From contig UQMJ01000014.1 of the NCBI GenBank assembly GCA_900542035.1, forward strand, positions 1-63,668: a stretch of 63,668 nucleotides of DNA, written 5' to 3'. The translations under genes were made by a program, and so were the position numbers. The stretch comes from an uncultured Clostridium sp. (lineage in GTDB: Bacteria > Bacillota > Clostridia > Lachnospirales > Lachnospiraceae). The notes under the pieces were generated by a model that was not told where the DNA came from, made no database searches, and saw nothing but the letters and a program-made list of their open reading frames with translations. Of this stretch, positions 1-7,656 are shown in pieces; within the stretch, counting starts at the first letter, position 1, and each line of letters starts with the position of its first letter.

Positions 1-53
1 CCAGATTTAGGTTCTGGTGGGAGACCGTGCAGGTTCAAGTCCTGTTACCCGCA
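1..53 (+). tRNA. tRNA-Leu(UAG), 3' part
   Basis: The window opens inside a class II tRNA. The anticodon stem CCAGA/TCTGG encloses loop TTTAGGT with anticodon TAG. A long variable arm follows, then a T arm with loop TTCAAGT, then the 3' acceptor strand ending at 53. No CCA is encoded. The 5' half lies outside the window. The prophage is integrated in this 3' end and restores it exactly, so the tRNA should stay functional. The natural host sequence downstream of the tRNA is now at 42714, on the other side of the prophage. Confidence 0.9.
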
Positions 54-54
54 G
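29..54 (+). repeat. attL core (26-bp direct repeat)
   Basis: The 26 bases starting GCAGGTTCAAG and ending ACCCGCAG are identical to 42688-42713. They cover the T arm and 3' acceptor of the tRNA-Leu. The integrase gene begins a few bases away. A tRNA 3' end duplicated next to an integrase is the classic attachment-site arrangement, so this marks the left prophage boundary. Confidence 0.93.
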
Positions 55-56
55 TG

Positions 57-1193
57 TTAAATCCTTGATTTTTCAAGGATTTTTTCTTTTGTGTTGCATT
101 TCGTGTTGCATAGGTTTTCAAAATGTGCATTTGCCTTTTGATTCATAGCCTTTGTTTGCTGCTCCATAGTGTGGCGATATATATTTTTCAATACCGAATC
201 ATTCCCCCATCCGCCGCGCTGCATGATATAAGCATCTGGAATTCCAAGTGCGTGCTGGATAGATGCAGAATAGTGGCGCAGGTCATGGAAACGGAAATGA
301 GGGATGTGATTCTTTTTTAGCACTTCCGAAAAATGATTTGAAATCTGATGAGGGTATAAGTTTACAATTCTTCCTGGTTGTTGTGGAAATTTCTTGACCA
401 CAAAATCAGGAAATTCTATATACCGGTTTCCAGCAAAACTTTTGGGCTGCTTTACAACCCAGTTGTCATCATCATCCAATACCATGGCTGATTCAACATG
501 AACAATGTTTCCTTGAACATGGTCGGAATTAAGTGCACAGATTTCACTGCGGCGCATTGGACCGAAAGCAGCGAGCAGAACCGGAATTTCAAGGGGCGTA
601 CCTTCTACTGCACCCATTAGTTTGCGTACATCTTCATCAGAAGGGATATAGAGCGTCGGACGGATTCTCTCTGGCAGTTTTGTATGGACGCTGAAATCAG
701 GGCGGTATACGCCCAATACGGCCGTGAGAAGGCCATGCATATTCCGGACACTTTTTGGTGAATGGGTAATGGCTTCCAGGTTAATTTCGTTTTGTATGTC
801 CTCTTGGGTAATAGAAGATATTTTTTTATCCATGAGATTCTGCAAATCGGCTTTCCTGGAGCGCTTATACTCTCGGATTGTAGCCGGAGATAGAATAGCG
901 GATCTTGATGTAATATAATCATCCATTGCCTGTCCTAACGTCAGAGAAGATTTTGAAATTTGATTTCCACCACCTTTCCTGTTGGCTTGAAATTGGGCGG
1001 CAGCCAGTTCAGCGGCTTTTCGCCCGCGCGGGGATGGGTCATCACTGGTAAATGATTCATATACGCGTTTTTGTTTAGGCTTTCCGGTTTTGTTGTCAAT
1101 AACTGGTTTTCCCGATTTGTCCAGAACCGGCTCGTAGTGACTGAAAGCCAGACAACGCCAGGAACCGGATGGGAGTTTTTTTGCTGTTGCCAT
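57..1193 (-). CDS. Prophage tyrosine integrase
   Basis: Site-specific recombinase for integration and excision at the tRNA-Leu, 378 aa. The N-terminal ~75 residues look like an AP2-type arm-binding domain (LPSGSWRCLAFSHYEP). A SAM-like core-binding domain follows, then the catalytic domain with R in GPMRRSEIC, H-x-L-R-H in FHDLRHYSAS, W in RGGWGND and the tyrosine in NIYRH. The start at 1193 is chosen because GAAAGGA precedes it; the frame is open to 1232, but that stretch covers an operator-like palindrome at 1217-1230. The gene reads toward attL, the usual position. Its last codons overlap a terminator hairpin and the left 23-bp repeat. Confidence 0.95.
   Translation of the reverse strand: MATAKKLPSGSWRCLAFSHYEPVLDKSGKPVIDNKTGKPKQKRVYESFTSDDPSPRGRKAAELAAAQFQANRKGGGNQISKSSLTLGQAMDDYITSRSAILSPATIREYKRSRKADLQNLMDKKISSITQEDIQNEINLEAITHSPKSVRNMHGLLTAVLGVYRPDFSVHTKLPERIRPTLYIPSDEDVRKLMGAVEGTPLEIPVLLAAFGPMRRSEICALNSDHVQGNIVHVESAMVLDDDDNWVVKQPKSFAGNRYIEFPDFVVKKFPQQPGRIVNLYPHQISNHFSEVLKKNHIPHFRFHDLRHYSASIQHALGIPDAYIMQRGGWGNDSVLKNIYRHTMEQQTKAMNQKANAHFENLCNTKCNTKEKILEKSRI
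61..90 (+). terminator. Phage-supplied tRNA terminator inside the integrase 3' end
   Basis: Perfect hairpin ATCCTTGA/TCAAGGAT (61-68 and 73-80) followed by a T-rich run on the plus strand. It sits just after the restored tRNA and probably replaces the host terminator displaced to 42721-42765. The same bases encode the last residues of the leftward integrase gene. Confidence 0.75.
91..113 (+). repeat. Left copy of 23-bp repeat, putative integrase arm-type site
   Basis: The 23 bases are identical, in the same orientation, to 42546-42568. Each copy holds two GTGTTGCA units 12 bp apart. This copy lies inside the integrase coding sequence, where it gives the repeated residues CNTKCNTK near the C-terminus. 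One copy on each side of the att core is what arm-binding sites of a tyrosine integrase would look like. The binding itself is inferred. Confidence 0.65.
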
Positions 1194-1216
1194 AATATCA
1201 TTCCTTTCATAAATGC

Positions 1217-1230
1217 GTGCGACATCGCAC
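1217..1230. promoter_or_regulatory. Dispersed palindrome GTGCGACATCGCAC, upstream of int
   Basis: Arms GTGCGA/TCGCAC around a two-base centre. Closely related 14-mers occur at 22611-22624 and 40990-41003. Here it lies just downstream of a leftward -10-like TATACT (minus strand, 1243-1238) and upstream of the integrase RBS, where a bound protein could control the integrase. Function is inferred only. Confidence 0.4.
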
Positions 1231-1256
1231 AAAAATGAGTATAAAAATAACGCCCC

Positions 1257-1285
1257 TTGCCAGGACGATCCAGAAATGATATAAT
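1257..1285 (+). promoter_or_regulatory. Strong orphan rightward promoter
   Basis: TTGCCA (1257-1262), a 17-bp spacer, then TATAAT (1280-1285) with an extended -10 TG. No rightward gene follows; a terminator comes about 60 bases later. It would produce a short RNA of roughly 85 nt from about 1292, converging on the lysogeny genes. Confidence 0.55.
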
Positions 1286-1291
1286 CTAGGT

Positions 1292-1376
1292 GTCTAATCT
1301 GGATTTATCATAGTCGGAGTATCCGGCAAGAGAAATCTATGCAAAAGCCGTTCCTGTTGGCGCAGGGGCGGTTTTT
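1292..1376 (+). ncRNA. Candidate small RNA between integrase and lysogeny genes
   Basis: Defined by the promoter at 1257-1285 and the hairpin terminator at 1346-1376. The predicted RNA holds a first stem CTGGAT/ATCCGG and then the terminator stem. The only reading frame is about 15 codons. It would be made in the lysogen and lies convergent to the zinc-ribbon gene at 1380-2114. Target and function are unknown. Confidence 0.4.
1346..1376. terminator. Bidirectional terminator
   Basis: Imperfect stem GCCGTTCCTG / CAGGGGCGG followed by TTTTT on the plus strand; an AAAA run before the stem gives a T run on the minus strand. It ends the candidate small RNA and, in the other direction, the leftward lysogeny operon. 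Confidence 0.6.
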
Positions 1377-1379
1377 CAT

Positions 1380-2114
1380 TTATTGACGGTGTGTAATAAT
1401 GTCAAGAGTTGATAAAATTTGATGCGCAAGGTTGAAAGCTTGCTGGTATTCCTTGCTATTTGTTTTTATAGGCTTTGTAACTAGAGAAATCAAACAACAG
1501 GGAAAGGAAAGGTTATTTGTTGTCACTTTAATGTATAAAGATTCTATTTTCTTCTTTTGTATTCTATTGGCAGTTATGCCGCCGGCAATTGCACCAAATC
1601 CTCCAAAGATAGCCCCACCGATAAGAGCTTGTCCGATTCCGCCACTGGTTACTAAACTGTCATCTTCAAGTAATTCGTAGTTGAGTAGATCCGAATAATT
1701 AAGCCATTCTTTATTTCCAACTTTTTGTTTATTTCCTCCAACAAGTTTTTCAGCAACTAAAGACATTCCCAGTGTAGAGATGGCTAAGGTTCCTTTTAAT
1801 AGACCTTTTCCAATTCTACCTTTTTTTCCGTTTGCAGGAATAACACCGTTAATTCGAAATACAGAGTGGTTTTCATCAATCTGAACAGGACCGATTTGTT
1901 TTGTTGGACGATAAGCATTTTGATAGTTTTCGATAGCGGTTTGCACTCCTGCTTGTGCGACCGAAAAAATTTTGTTAGTCAAAGAGCCTGATTCTGAAGC
2001 AACATTCTCTGGAGACATTTCAGGTAATTTACTAACAGGAAATCCACAATTTGGACAAGCAGTAGCCTTATCTGAAAATTCTCTTCCACATTCTGGACAT
2101 TTAATAAGTGCCAT
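1380..2114 (-). CDS. Zinc-ribbon protein with glycine-rich hydrophobic segment
   Basis: 244 aa. The N-terminus is a zinc ribbon (CPECG and CPNCG, residues ~5-24). A hydrophobic, glycine-rich stretch (ALIGGAIFGGFGAIAGG) lies near residue 165, and a folded C-terminal domain follows. It is the last gene of the leftward lysogeny operon, expressed with the repressor, so it belongs to the lysogen-expressed set, where superinfection exclusion or host-modulating genes often sit. No specific function can be assigned. Confidence 0.75.
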   Translation of the reverse strand: MALIKCPECGREFSDKATACPNCGFPVSKLPEMSPENVASESGSLTNKIFSVAQAGVQTAIENYQNAYRPTKQIGPVQIDENHSVFRINGVIPANGKKGRIGKGLLKGTLAISTLGMSLVAEKLVGGNKQKVGNKEWLNYSDLLNYELLEDDSLVTSGGIGQALIGGAIFGGFGAIAGGITANRIQKKKIESLYIKVTTNNLSFPCCLISLVTKPIKTNSKEYQQAFNLAHQILSTLDIITHRQ

Positions 2115-2131
2115 ACGATACCCCCTTTTTT

Positions 2132-2575
2132 TTATTTAAGTCTTAATTCAATAAGTTCTTTTGGATATCCGGTACAATGGCAAAATTGCTCTTCTGTGTA
2201 TCCAGCGTACTCTGATAATAAGTCATCAGTTATCAAAAGAACTGATGCGAATTGATTCGCCTCTCGCTCTATACCGGAAGTTAGAAGTAACGTATGGCTT
2301 TTGATAAATGCACAGTTTTCTCTTCGGTGTAGCAGAGCGTGGCCAAGTTCGTGCGCTACCACAACTCGAAAGAACGGACTATCAACAGGAATACTGTCAT
2401 TTATAAAAATCCAACGTTTGCGCTTTATAAGCTTATAATTTCCAGAAATTTCTCCGAGAGGCACAATAGCAATCCGGATACCAGCGACAGCAGCAATTTT
2501 TATAGGGTCTCTGGTTCCGGTAAGCCGTTCATAGTACCGAATAAGTCTTCGTATTTTGTGTTCGACGGTTTCCAA
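2132..2575 (-). CDS. ImmA/IrrE-family metallopeptidase
   Basis: 147 aa with the zinc motif HELGH in VVVAHELGHALLHRR (~residues 72-85), typical of ImmA peptidases that cleave a partner HTH repressor in response to damage. It lies directly downstream of the XRE repressor at 2586-2999, the standard pairing. I infer that it triggers induction of this prophage by cleaving that repressor. Start and length fit the family. Confidence 0.88.
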   Translation of the reverse strand: METVEHKIRRLIRYYERLTGTRDPIKIAAVAGIRIAIVPLGEISGNYKLIKRKRWIFINDSIPVDSPFFRVVVAHELGHALLHRRENCAFIKSHTLLLTSGIEREANQFASVLLITDDLLSEYAGYTEEQFCHCTGYPKELIELRLK

Positions 2576-2585
2576 GCAGCAACAC

Positions 2586-2999
2586 CTACTTTTTATTTTT
2601 GTTTGGATTATATTTCACTTTGTTTTCTTTCTTAGTTTCTCTTAAAGCAAATTCAATGGCATTTTGCAGTAGATTCAGTGATGCATCGTCAATCTCTACA
2701 CCATTGTAATAGAGAGGGCTGTCGGCTCCACTCTTAATTTCTGACATGATATGGTCTAAGGATTTAGAGATATCACGCTCATCCCTGGGGGAGAGCTCAT
2801 TATCAACTGTTACACCATTTAGCAAATAATCCATAGTGACTCCAAAGTATTTTGCAACAGCATTTAATTTATCAGCATTTGGGGTAGATTTATCCCATTT
2901 AACAATTGTGCTATTTCCGAAACCTAATTCAGCTTCTAATGCGGGTAAGCTGATACCTCGTTCTTGAGCAAGATTTTTAATGCGCTCTTTAAGTGTCAC
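2586..2999 (-). CDS. cI-like XRE repressor
   Basis: 137 aa. An N-terminal HTH_3 domain (LKERIKNLAQERGISLPALEAE through AVAKYFGVTMDYLL, residues 3-62) is followed by a C-terminal region with no recognised domain. It is the first gene of the leftward operon and diverges from a Cro-like gene across an operator-rich 250-bp region, so it is the likely lysogeny repressor. The adjacent ImmA-like peptidase suggests induction by repressor proteolysis rather than LexA-type self-cleavage. Confidence 0.88.
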   Translation of the reverse strand: MTLKERIKNLAQERGISLPALEAELGFGNSTIVKWDKSTPNADKLNAVAKYFGVTMDYLLNGVTVDNELSPRDERDISKSLDHIMSEIKSGADSPLYYNGVEIDDASLNLLQNAIEFALRETKKENKVKYNPNKNKK

Positions 3000-3018
3000 G
3001 ATATGCCCTCCTTAAGTA

Positions 3019-3228
3019 CGAGAAAAAAATCTCGAAAAAACTATTGACAAAAAGAAAATATTCTCGTATAGTAGAGGATGTAAAGAGAAAAGATTCTCGT
3101 GATGATAAGTACAGCCCGTAAACGCCAATTTAAAAGACTGTATATGAGAATATATTCACGTTGTCTATTTGTATAATAGAATATTTTCTTCTAAATGTCA
3201 ATATATAAGTGAGAATATTTTCTTCTAA
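3019..3228. promoter_or_regulatory. Lysogeny switch: repeated operators and opposed promoters
   Basis: At least four related dyads on a GAGAATATTTTCT theme: CGAGA/TCTCG at 3019-3034, 3053-3064, 3146-3157, and the repeated 17-mer starting AGAATATTTTC at 3178 and 3212. A rightward promoter TTGACA-N17-TATAGT lies at 3044-3072. A leftward TTGACA-N17-TATTAT lies at 3201-3173 on the minus strand. The operators overlap both promoters, as expected for cI/Cro control. Confidence 0.65.
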
Positions 3229-3252
3229 TTGGACACAAAGGAGGCGAAATTA

Positions 3253-3435
3253 ATGATTTTTGACAATGTAAAGCGTATTTGTGATGAAAAAGGGATTTCC
3301 ATTTGGAGATTGGAAAAAGATTTAGGCTTTTCGAATCGTAGCATTAGTAAATGGAACGAAAGCGAGCCAGGAATCCATAAGGTTCGAAAAGTAGCAGATT
3401 ACCTTGATGTGAGCATCGAGGAACTGTTGAAGTAG
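3253..3435 (+). CDS. Cro-like XRE regulator
   Basis: 60 aa, essentially one helix-turn-helix domain (ICDEKGISIWRLEKDLGFSNRSISKWNES). The frame is open further upstream, but AAAGGAGG directly before the ATG at 3253 decides the start. It diverges from the cI-like repressor and is the first early-side gene, so a Cro-type lytic regulator is likely. Confidence 0.85.
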   Translation: MIFDNVKRICDEKGISIWRLEKDLGFSNRSISKWNESEPGIHKVRKVADYLDVSIEELLK

Positions 3436-3452
3436 GGAGGTGGAGTAAGTGA

Positions 3453-3569
3453 ATGAGATTGTTTAAGGCTTTCTTAGCTGCTGCAATAAGCTGCGCTATA
3501 GGAATGACATATGGATGGTGCTACAGCGCAGCATGGCTTTGCATTTGCGTGATTCTATTTAAAAAGTAA
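3453..3569 (+). CDS. Small hydrophobic protein
   Basis: 38 aa, starting MRLFKAFLAAAISC. Nearly the whole chain is one hydrophobic segment. GGGAGG lies 12 bp before the ATG. It follows the Cro-like gene closely and ends just before the reverse-strand gene at 3570. No family recognised. Confidence 0.4.
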   Translation: MRLFKAFLAAAISCAIGMTYGWCYSAAWLCICVILFKK

Positions 3570-4202
3570 TTAAGGATGCTTTTCAAAGAATTTTAAAAAA
3601 GTAAGAGCAGCTATGGAATAGAACAGAAGTAAAAATATTTTTCCCAGTTCATCAGCAGAGTTAAAAATTTCTTTTGCGAAAAAGAAAGCAATCCCTATCA
3701 TTAATATTCCGAAAAATAAGAAGAAGGCGAAAATAAGAGTGGAGGCAATTAGATAGAAAATAAAAAAACTTTTGCTTTTGTATTGATGTCTATCAATTCG
3801 GTATTCTATAGTTCTTCTCTTTAATTTTAAACAGCGACAAGACTTATCATAGGAATGGTCGGCATAGGAACATAATGAAATGAAGTTTTGAACAGAGGGA
3901 TATTTCTTACAGTAATAATAAATATGGAGTAGTTTTCCATCGGCTAGGGATTTATTTTGTTCAATTAAATCAAAAATTTTGTTCCATAACAAAGGATCAT
4001 TTATTTCTTGATAAAGCGATGGTTCCAGCAGATTAAAAAGAGGGAAAATAAGTTTTTCGTGTCGTTCTTGAAGATATGAAAACGGTGTATCAGCTTTAAA
4101 AATATAAAGCGATATAAAAGCAGTAATTAATCCACCGATGAAATTTAATGGATCAAGGCTTATTTGCTCATTTTTTAGTAGGTTTTGAAAAAAATTTATC
4201 AT
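3570..4202 (-). CDS. Reverse-strand membrane protein, moron candidate
   Basis: 210 aa. A hydrophobic segment near residues 20-35 (FIGGLITAFISLYIF) is followed by a polar middle part with several cysteines (SLCSYADHSYDKSCRC), then two strong C-terminal membrane segments (FFIFYLIASTLIFAFFLFFG and a second one). The start at 4202 follows AAAGGAC; the longer frame to 4343 would overlap the opposite gene. It is the only leftward gene inside the rightward early region and has its own promoter-like sequence, so expression in the lysogen is plausible. Family not recognised. Confidence 0.7.
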   Translation of the reverse strand: MINFFQNLLKNEQISLDPLNFIGGLITAFISLYIFKADTPFSYLQERHEKLIFPLFNLLEPSLYQEINDPLLWNKIFDLIEQNKSLADGKLLHIYYYCKKYPSVQNFISLCSYADHSYDKSCRCLKLKRRTIEYRIDRHQYKSKSFFIFYLIASTLIFAFFLFFGILMIGIAFFFAKEIFNSADELGKIFLLLFYSIAALTFLKFFEKHP

Positions 4203-4252
4203 TTTGGAAAGTCCTTTCACTGGTACTCGGCTTGGCGGGGCCTGTGAGTACA

Positions 4253-4280
4253 GTATAGGACAGGGAGACAGGAAGGACAA
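4253..4280 (-). promoter_or_regulatory. Promoter for the reverse-strand membrane gene
   Basis: On the minus strand TTGTCC (4280-4275), a 16-bp spacer and TATACT (4258-4253), about 50 bp before the start at 4202. It supports independent expression of that gene. Confidence 0.45.
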
Positions 4281-4323
4281 TAGGATATTTAAAGAAACTA
4301 TTCGTAGAGTAGGAGGTGGAGTG

Positions 4324-4608
4324 ATGCCAAAATTAAAACCCAACCCAACTGAGGAGGCCAGCAGAGTAGTACGTTCCTGTATTGCAGGTAATATGGAGCT
4401 CTATGCAATCAGAGACGAACAGTTAGCTAACAGAATGGGGGTCTGTAAAAAGACAGTTCAAAACCGGAGGGACAAGCCGGAAAACTATACACTTAAGGAG
4501 TTATGGGCGGCAGCCAAAGTGCTGAAGTTAACGCCCATACAGGCGGCAAGCATTGTATTGGGGCGTCCCATTACCAGTAAAGAAATTAAGGAATTTATTT
4601 TGATGTGA
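4324..4608 (+). CDS. Small HTH DNA-binding protein
   Basis: 94 aa. A helix-turn-helix-like segment (DEQLANRMGVCKKTVQNRRDKP) occupies the middle, and a C-terminal helix pair follows. GTAGGAGGTGG before the ATG at 4324 sets the start. It opens the early replication operon, a common place for phage antirepressor or accessory regulators. Exact role unknown. Confidence 0.75.
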   Translation: MPKLKPNPTEEASRVVRSCIAGNMELYAIRDEQLANRMGVCKKTVQNRRDKPENYTLKELWAAAKVLKLTPIQAASIVLGRPITSKEIKEFILM

Positions 4609-4623
4609 AAGGAGGTGGACAAA

Positions 4624-4806
4624 ATGCAGCAGATCTATAACCCAGAAGAGCCAACATACGAGGACGTGCTGAGAGAGAACGGCCGGCTGCGTGGCAGACT
4701 GGCCGAGAAGCACAGCGCGCTTGGATGGACAGTAGCGTTAAACTTGGCTATGTTGTGCGCCAACGTGTATATGTTTGGCCGGATGCTGGAATTCTTGGTG
4801 AACTAA
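4624..4806 (+). CDS. Small single-pass membrane protein
   Basis: 60 aa. A charged N-terminus (PTYEDVLRENGRLRGRLAEKH, helical) precedes one membrane segment (ALGWTVALNLAMLCANVYMF). AAAGGAGG before the ATG at 4624 is better placed than for the upstream GTG at 4615. No family recognised. Confidence 0.6.
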   Translation: MQQIYNPEEPTYEDVLRENGRLRGRLAEKHSALGWTVALNLAMLCANVYMFGRMLEFLVN

Positions 4807-4873
4807 AAAGGCCCGCCGGATAGCCGCCGGACAGGCCCAGATAAAAAATATCACAATCCAATTATGGGAGAAA

Positions 4874-5212
4874 ATGGAGGAAAAGTCAATGGTAAAAGTA
4901 ACAGTCGTACAGGATGACAAGAAAGTTTTTGAGCGAGAAGGAGAGTTCTTCGCGGGCACTGTGATTATAAACAGTGATGAAGACATAGTCGCTGCATCAG
5001 GGGTTGCATTTGGCGAAGCAAATGCGAGAGACGTTACTATCGCTTTGGCGAAACTTGCTGCGGATACAGTCAGAGAAGCATCTCCAAGCCGGACGGATTA
5101 TATGATTAATCTGAAAGTGCTGGAAAAAATTCTGCATAACCATATTGCAGAGGAATTAGCAGGACTTCCTCAGGGATTAGCAAAGAAGATTCAGAAGATA
5201 ATGGAGGATTGA
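4874..5212 (+). CDS. Hypothetical early protein
   Basis: 112 aa. The N-terminal half is rich in beta-type residues (KVTVVQDDKKVFEREGEFFAG) and the second half is helical. It lies at the head of the recombination operon and its stop precedes the SMC-like ATPase start by two bases, so it may act with it. No recognised family. The start at 4874 could instead be the internal ATG at 4889. Confidence 0.65.
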   Translation: MEEKSMVKVTVVQDDKKVFEREGEFFAGTVIINSDEDIVAASGVAFGEANARDVTIALAKLAADTVREASPSRTDYMINLKVLEKILHNHIAEELAGLPQGLAKKIQKIMED

Positions 5213-5214
5213 TA

Positions 5215-6483
5215 ATGAAAATTAATAAATTAGAAATTGAAAATGTCAAGCGCATTAAGGCAGTAAAAATTGAGCCAACGAAAGACGGCCTTACTATTAT
5301 TGGAGGCAAAAATAATCAGGGGAAAACTTCTGTGTTAGATTCTATTGCATGGGCGCTGGGAGGCGATCGGTTCCGTCCATCCAAGGCACAGCGAGAGGAT
5401 TCCGCAATCCCGCCAAACCTTAAAATTGTAATGGATAATGGACTTATTGTAGAGCGTAAAGGAAAAAACAGCGATTTGAAAGTGACGGATCCATCTGGTC
5501 AAAAGGGAGGCCAGCAGCTGCTGAATGAGTTTGTAGAACAGTTGGCATTGAATCTTCCTAAATTCATGGAGGCCGGAAATAAAGAAAAGGCTCAGACGTT
5601 ATTAAACATTATTGGCGTCGGCCCGCAACTGGCAGAGTATGAACAGACTGAGAAGGAATTATATAGCCAACGTCTGGCGATTGGAAGAATTGCAGATCAG
5701 AAAGATAAATACGCAAAAGAGCAGCCGTATTTTACCGATGTACCGAAAGAATTAATTTCAGCCTCTGAGTTAATTAACCAGCAGCAGAGAATCTTGGCAA
5801 AAAATGGAGAGAATCAACGATTGAGAGAAAATCTGCATCGTTTGGAACAGGAGCAGCAAGGCATTATGGAGCAGTTGCAGAACCTTCTGGCAAAACAGGC
5901 GGAAGTGGACGAAAAGGTTCGTGTAGCCAGATTATCCGCTCAGGATTTGCAGGATGAATCAACTGCAGAACTGGAAGCGAATATTTCTCATATTGAGGAA
6001 ATCAATCGAAAAGTACGTGCCAATCTGGATAAAGAAAAGGCAGAAGAAGATGCAATGGAATATAAGCGTCAGTATTCTGTATTAAATGAAGAAATTAATG
6101 CTGTGCGTCAGAAAAAAGTGGAACTTTTACAGAACGCAACACTTCCTCTTCCTGGACTGTCTGTGATGGATGAAGAATTGGTATATAACGGTAAAAAATG
6201 GGATTGTATGTCTGGATCGGACCAGTTGAAAGTAGCAACAGCGATTGTCAGAAAATTAAATCCAAAGTGTGGGTTTGTTCTTCTGGACAAGCTGGAACAG
6301 ATGGATCTGGATACATTACAGGAATTTGGTCAGTGGCTGGAAACAGAGAAACTACAGGCTATTGCAACCAGAGTTAGTACTGGAGATGAATGTAGCATTA
6401 TTATCGAAGATGGTTATGTGGCAGGACAGAAAACCTTAGTTTCAGAGGTTGCAAAATCAGGATGGAAAGCAGGTGTTTTTTAA
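5215..6483 (+). CDS. SMC/RecF-like AAA ATPase
   Basis: 422 aa. Walker A GGKNNQGKTS lies at residues 30-39 after the usual SMC-type beta strands (KINKLEIENVKRIKAVKIEP). A coiled-coil middle (~residues 150-320) is followed by a signature-like MSGSDQLKVATAIV and a Walker B region (GFVLLDKLEQMD). Proteins of this type act in phage recombination and repair. The start is the ATG at 5215, since GGAGG precedes it. It is followed with no gap by the Sak4-like gene. Confidence 0.85.
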   Translation: MKINKLEIENVKRIKAVKIEPTKDGLTIIGGKNNQGKTSVLDSIAWALGGDRFRPSKAQREDSAIPPNLKIVMDNGLIVERKGKNSDLKVTDPSGQKGGQQLLNEFVEQLALNLPKFMEAGNKEKAQTLLNIIGVGPQLAEYEQTEKELYSQRLAIGRIADQKDKYAKEQPYFTDVPKELISASELINQQQRILAKNGENQRLRENLHRLEQEQQGIMEQLQNLLAKQAEVDEKVRVARLSAQDLQDESTAELEANISHIEEINRKVRANLDKEKAEEDAMEYKRQYSVLNEEINAVRQKKVELLQNATLPLPGLSVMDEELVYNGKKWDCMSGSDQLKVATAIVRKLNPKCGFVLLDKLEQMDLDTLQEFGQWLETEKLQAIATRVSTGDECSIIIEDGYVAGQKTLVSEVAKSGWKAGVF

Positions 6484-7635
6484 ATGAATATTATAAGAGG
6501 AAAAATTCCCTGTGCGAAAAAAGTAGTAATTTATGGGCCGGAAGGAATCGGGAAATCTACGTTTGCATCTAAATTTCCGGATCCTGTATTTATTGATACA
6601 GAAGGAAGTACGAAAGACATGGACGTGGCCAGATTTGAAAAGGCCAGTAGCTGGCCTATGTTAATGGAACAGATACGTTTCGTCCGATCGAATCCATCAA
6701 TCTGTAAAACCTTGGTAATTGATACTGCAGACTGGGCAGAGCAGATGTGCGTGACAGATCTATGCGCCAGATACGGAAAAAAAGGTGTAGAAGATTTTGG
6801 ATATGGAAATGGCTATGTTTATGCAAAAGAAGAGTTTGGCCGGTTTTTAAATGCTTTAGAAGAAGTGGTAGAAAGTGGAATCAATGTAGTTCTTACAGCT
6901 CACGCCCAGATGCGAAAGTTTGAGCAGCCGGATGAACTGGGAGCTTATGACAGATGGGAAATGAAACTCGGGAAAAAGACTAGCTCACAGACTACTCCGT
7001 TGGTAAAGGAATGGGCCGATATGGTGTTGTTTGCCAATTACAAGACCTGGTCTATTGCTGTAGATGATAAAGGGAAAAAGCGGAAAGCACAAGGAGGAGA
7101 AAGAACCATGTACACCTCCCATCATTCCTGCTGGGATGCGAAAAACCGTTATGGCCTTCCAGAAGAAGTTCCGTTTTCCTATGATTCTATTCGGGCTATT
7201 ATCGAACCGGAAACGAAAGTAGAAAATAAACCAGAAGATGCAATGCTTAAGCAACCATGCCAGCCAGAGCAGCCCCAAACAGAAAAAAATCCAGAATATA
7301 AAGAAGAAACGATACAGGAAGATGGAGTGCAGCAGTCTCTGGATTTATCTCAGCCAGTTTCAACAGAAACGGAAAATGAGAAAGGGCCAGGGGATATGAG
7401 TGCATTTCCACCTGATAACCGGATTCCCAAAGCACTTCGGGACTTAATGATTAACAGCAATGTATGCGAATGGGATGTTCAGTGTGCGGTGGAAGCAAGG
7501 GGGTATTTTCCATCCGATATGAACATCTGGGATTATCCTCCGGATTTTATAGAAGGAGTTTTAATTGGAGCATGGCCACAGGTTTTCTCCACGATTAAAG
7601 AAATAAAAGAAAATGAATCGATACCATTTAATTAA
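6484..7635 (+). CDS. RecA-core ATPase, Sak4-like recombinase
   Basis: 383 aa. Walker A GPEGIGKST (residues 18-26) and the following PVFIDTEGSTKDMDV are hallmarks of the phage RecA-fold ATPases called Sak4-like, which help single-strand annealing. A Walker B-type LVIDTADW comes later. The C-terminal ~130 residues are low-complexity and acidic, then a short folded end. The neighbouring DUF669 gene, often a single-strand-binding partner, supports a recombination role. Confidence 0.8.
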   Translation: MNIIRGKIPCAKKVVIYGPEGIGKSTFASKFPDPVFIDTEGSTKDMDVARFEKASSWPMLMEQIRFVRSNPSICKTLVIDTADWAEQMCVTDLCARYGKKGVEDFGYGNGYVYAKEEFGRFLNALEEVVESGINVVLTAHAQMRKFEQPDELGAYDRWEMKLGKKTSSQTTPLVKEWADMVLFANYKTWSIAVDDKGKKRKAQGGERTMYTSHHSCWDAKNRYGLPEEVPFSYDSIRAIIEPETKVENKPEDAMLKQPCQPEQPQTEKNPEYKEETIQEDGVQQSLDLSQPVSTETENEKGPGDMSAFPPDNRIPKALRDLMINSNVCEWDVQCAVEARGYFPSDMNIWDYPPDFIEGVLIGAWPQVFSTIKEIKENESIPFN

Positions 7636-7656
7636 ACAATAACAGGAGGAAGCAAT

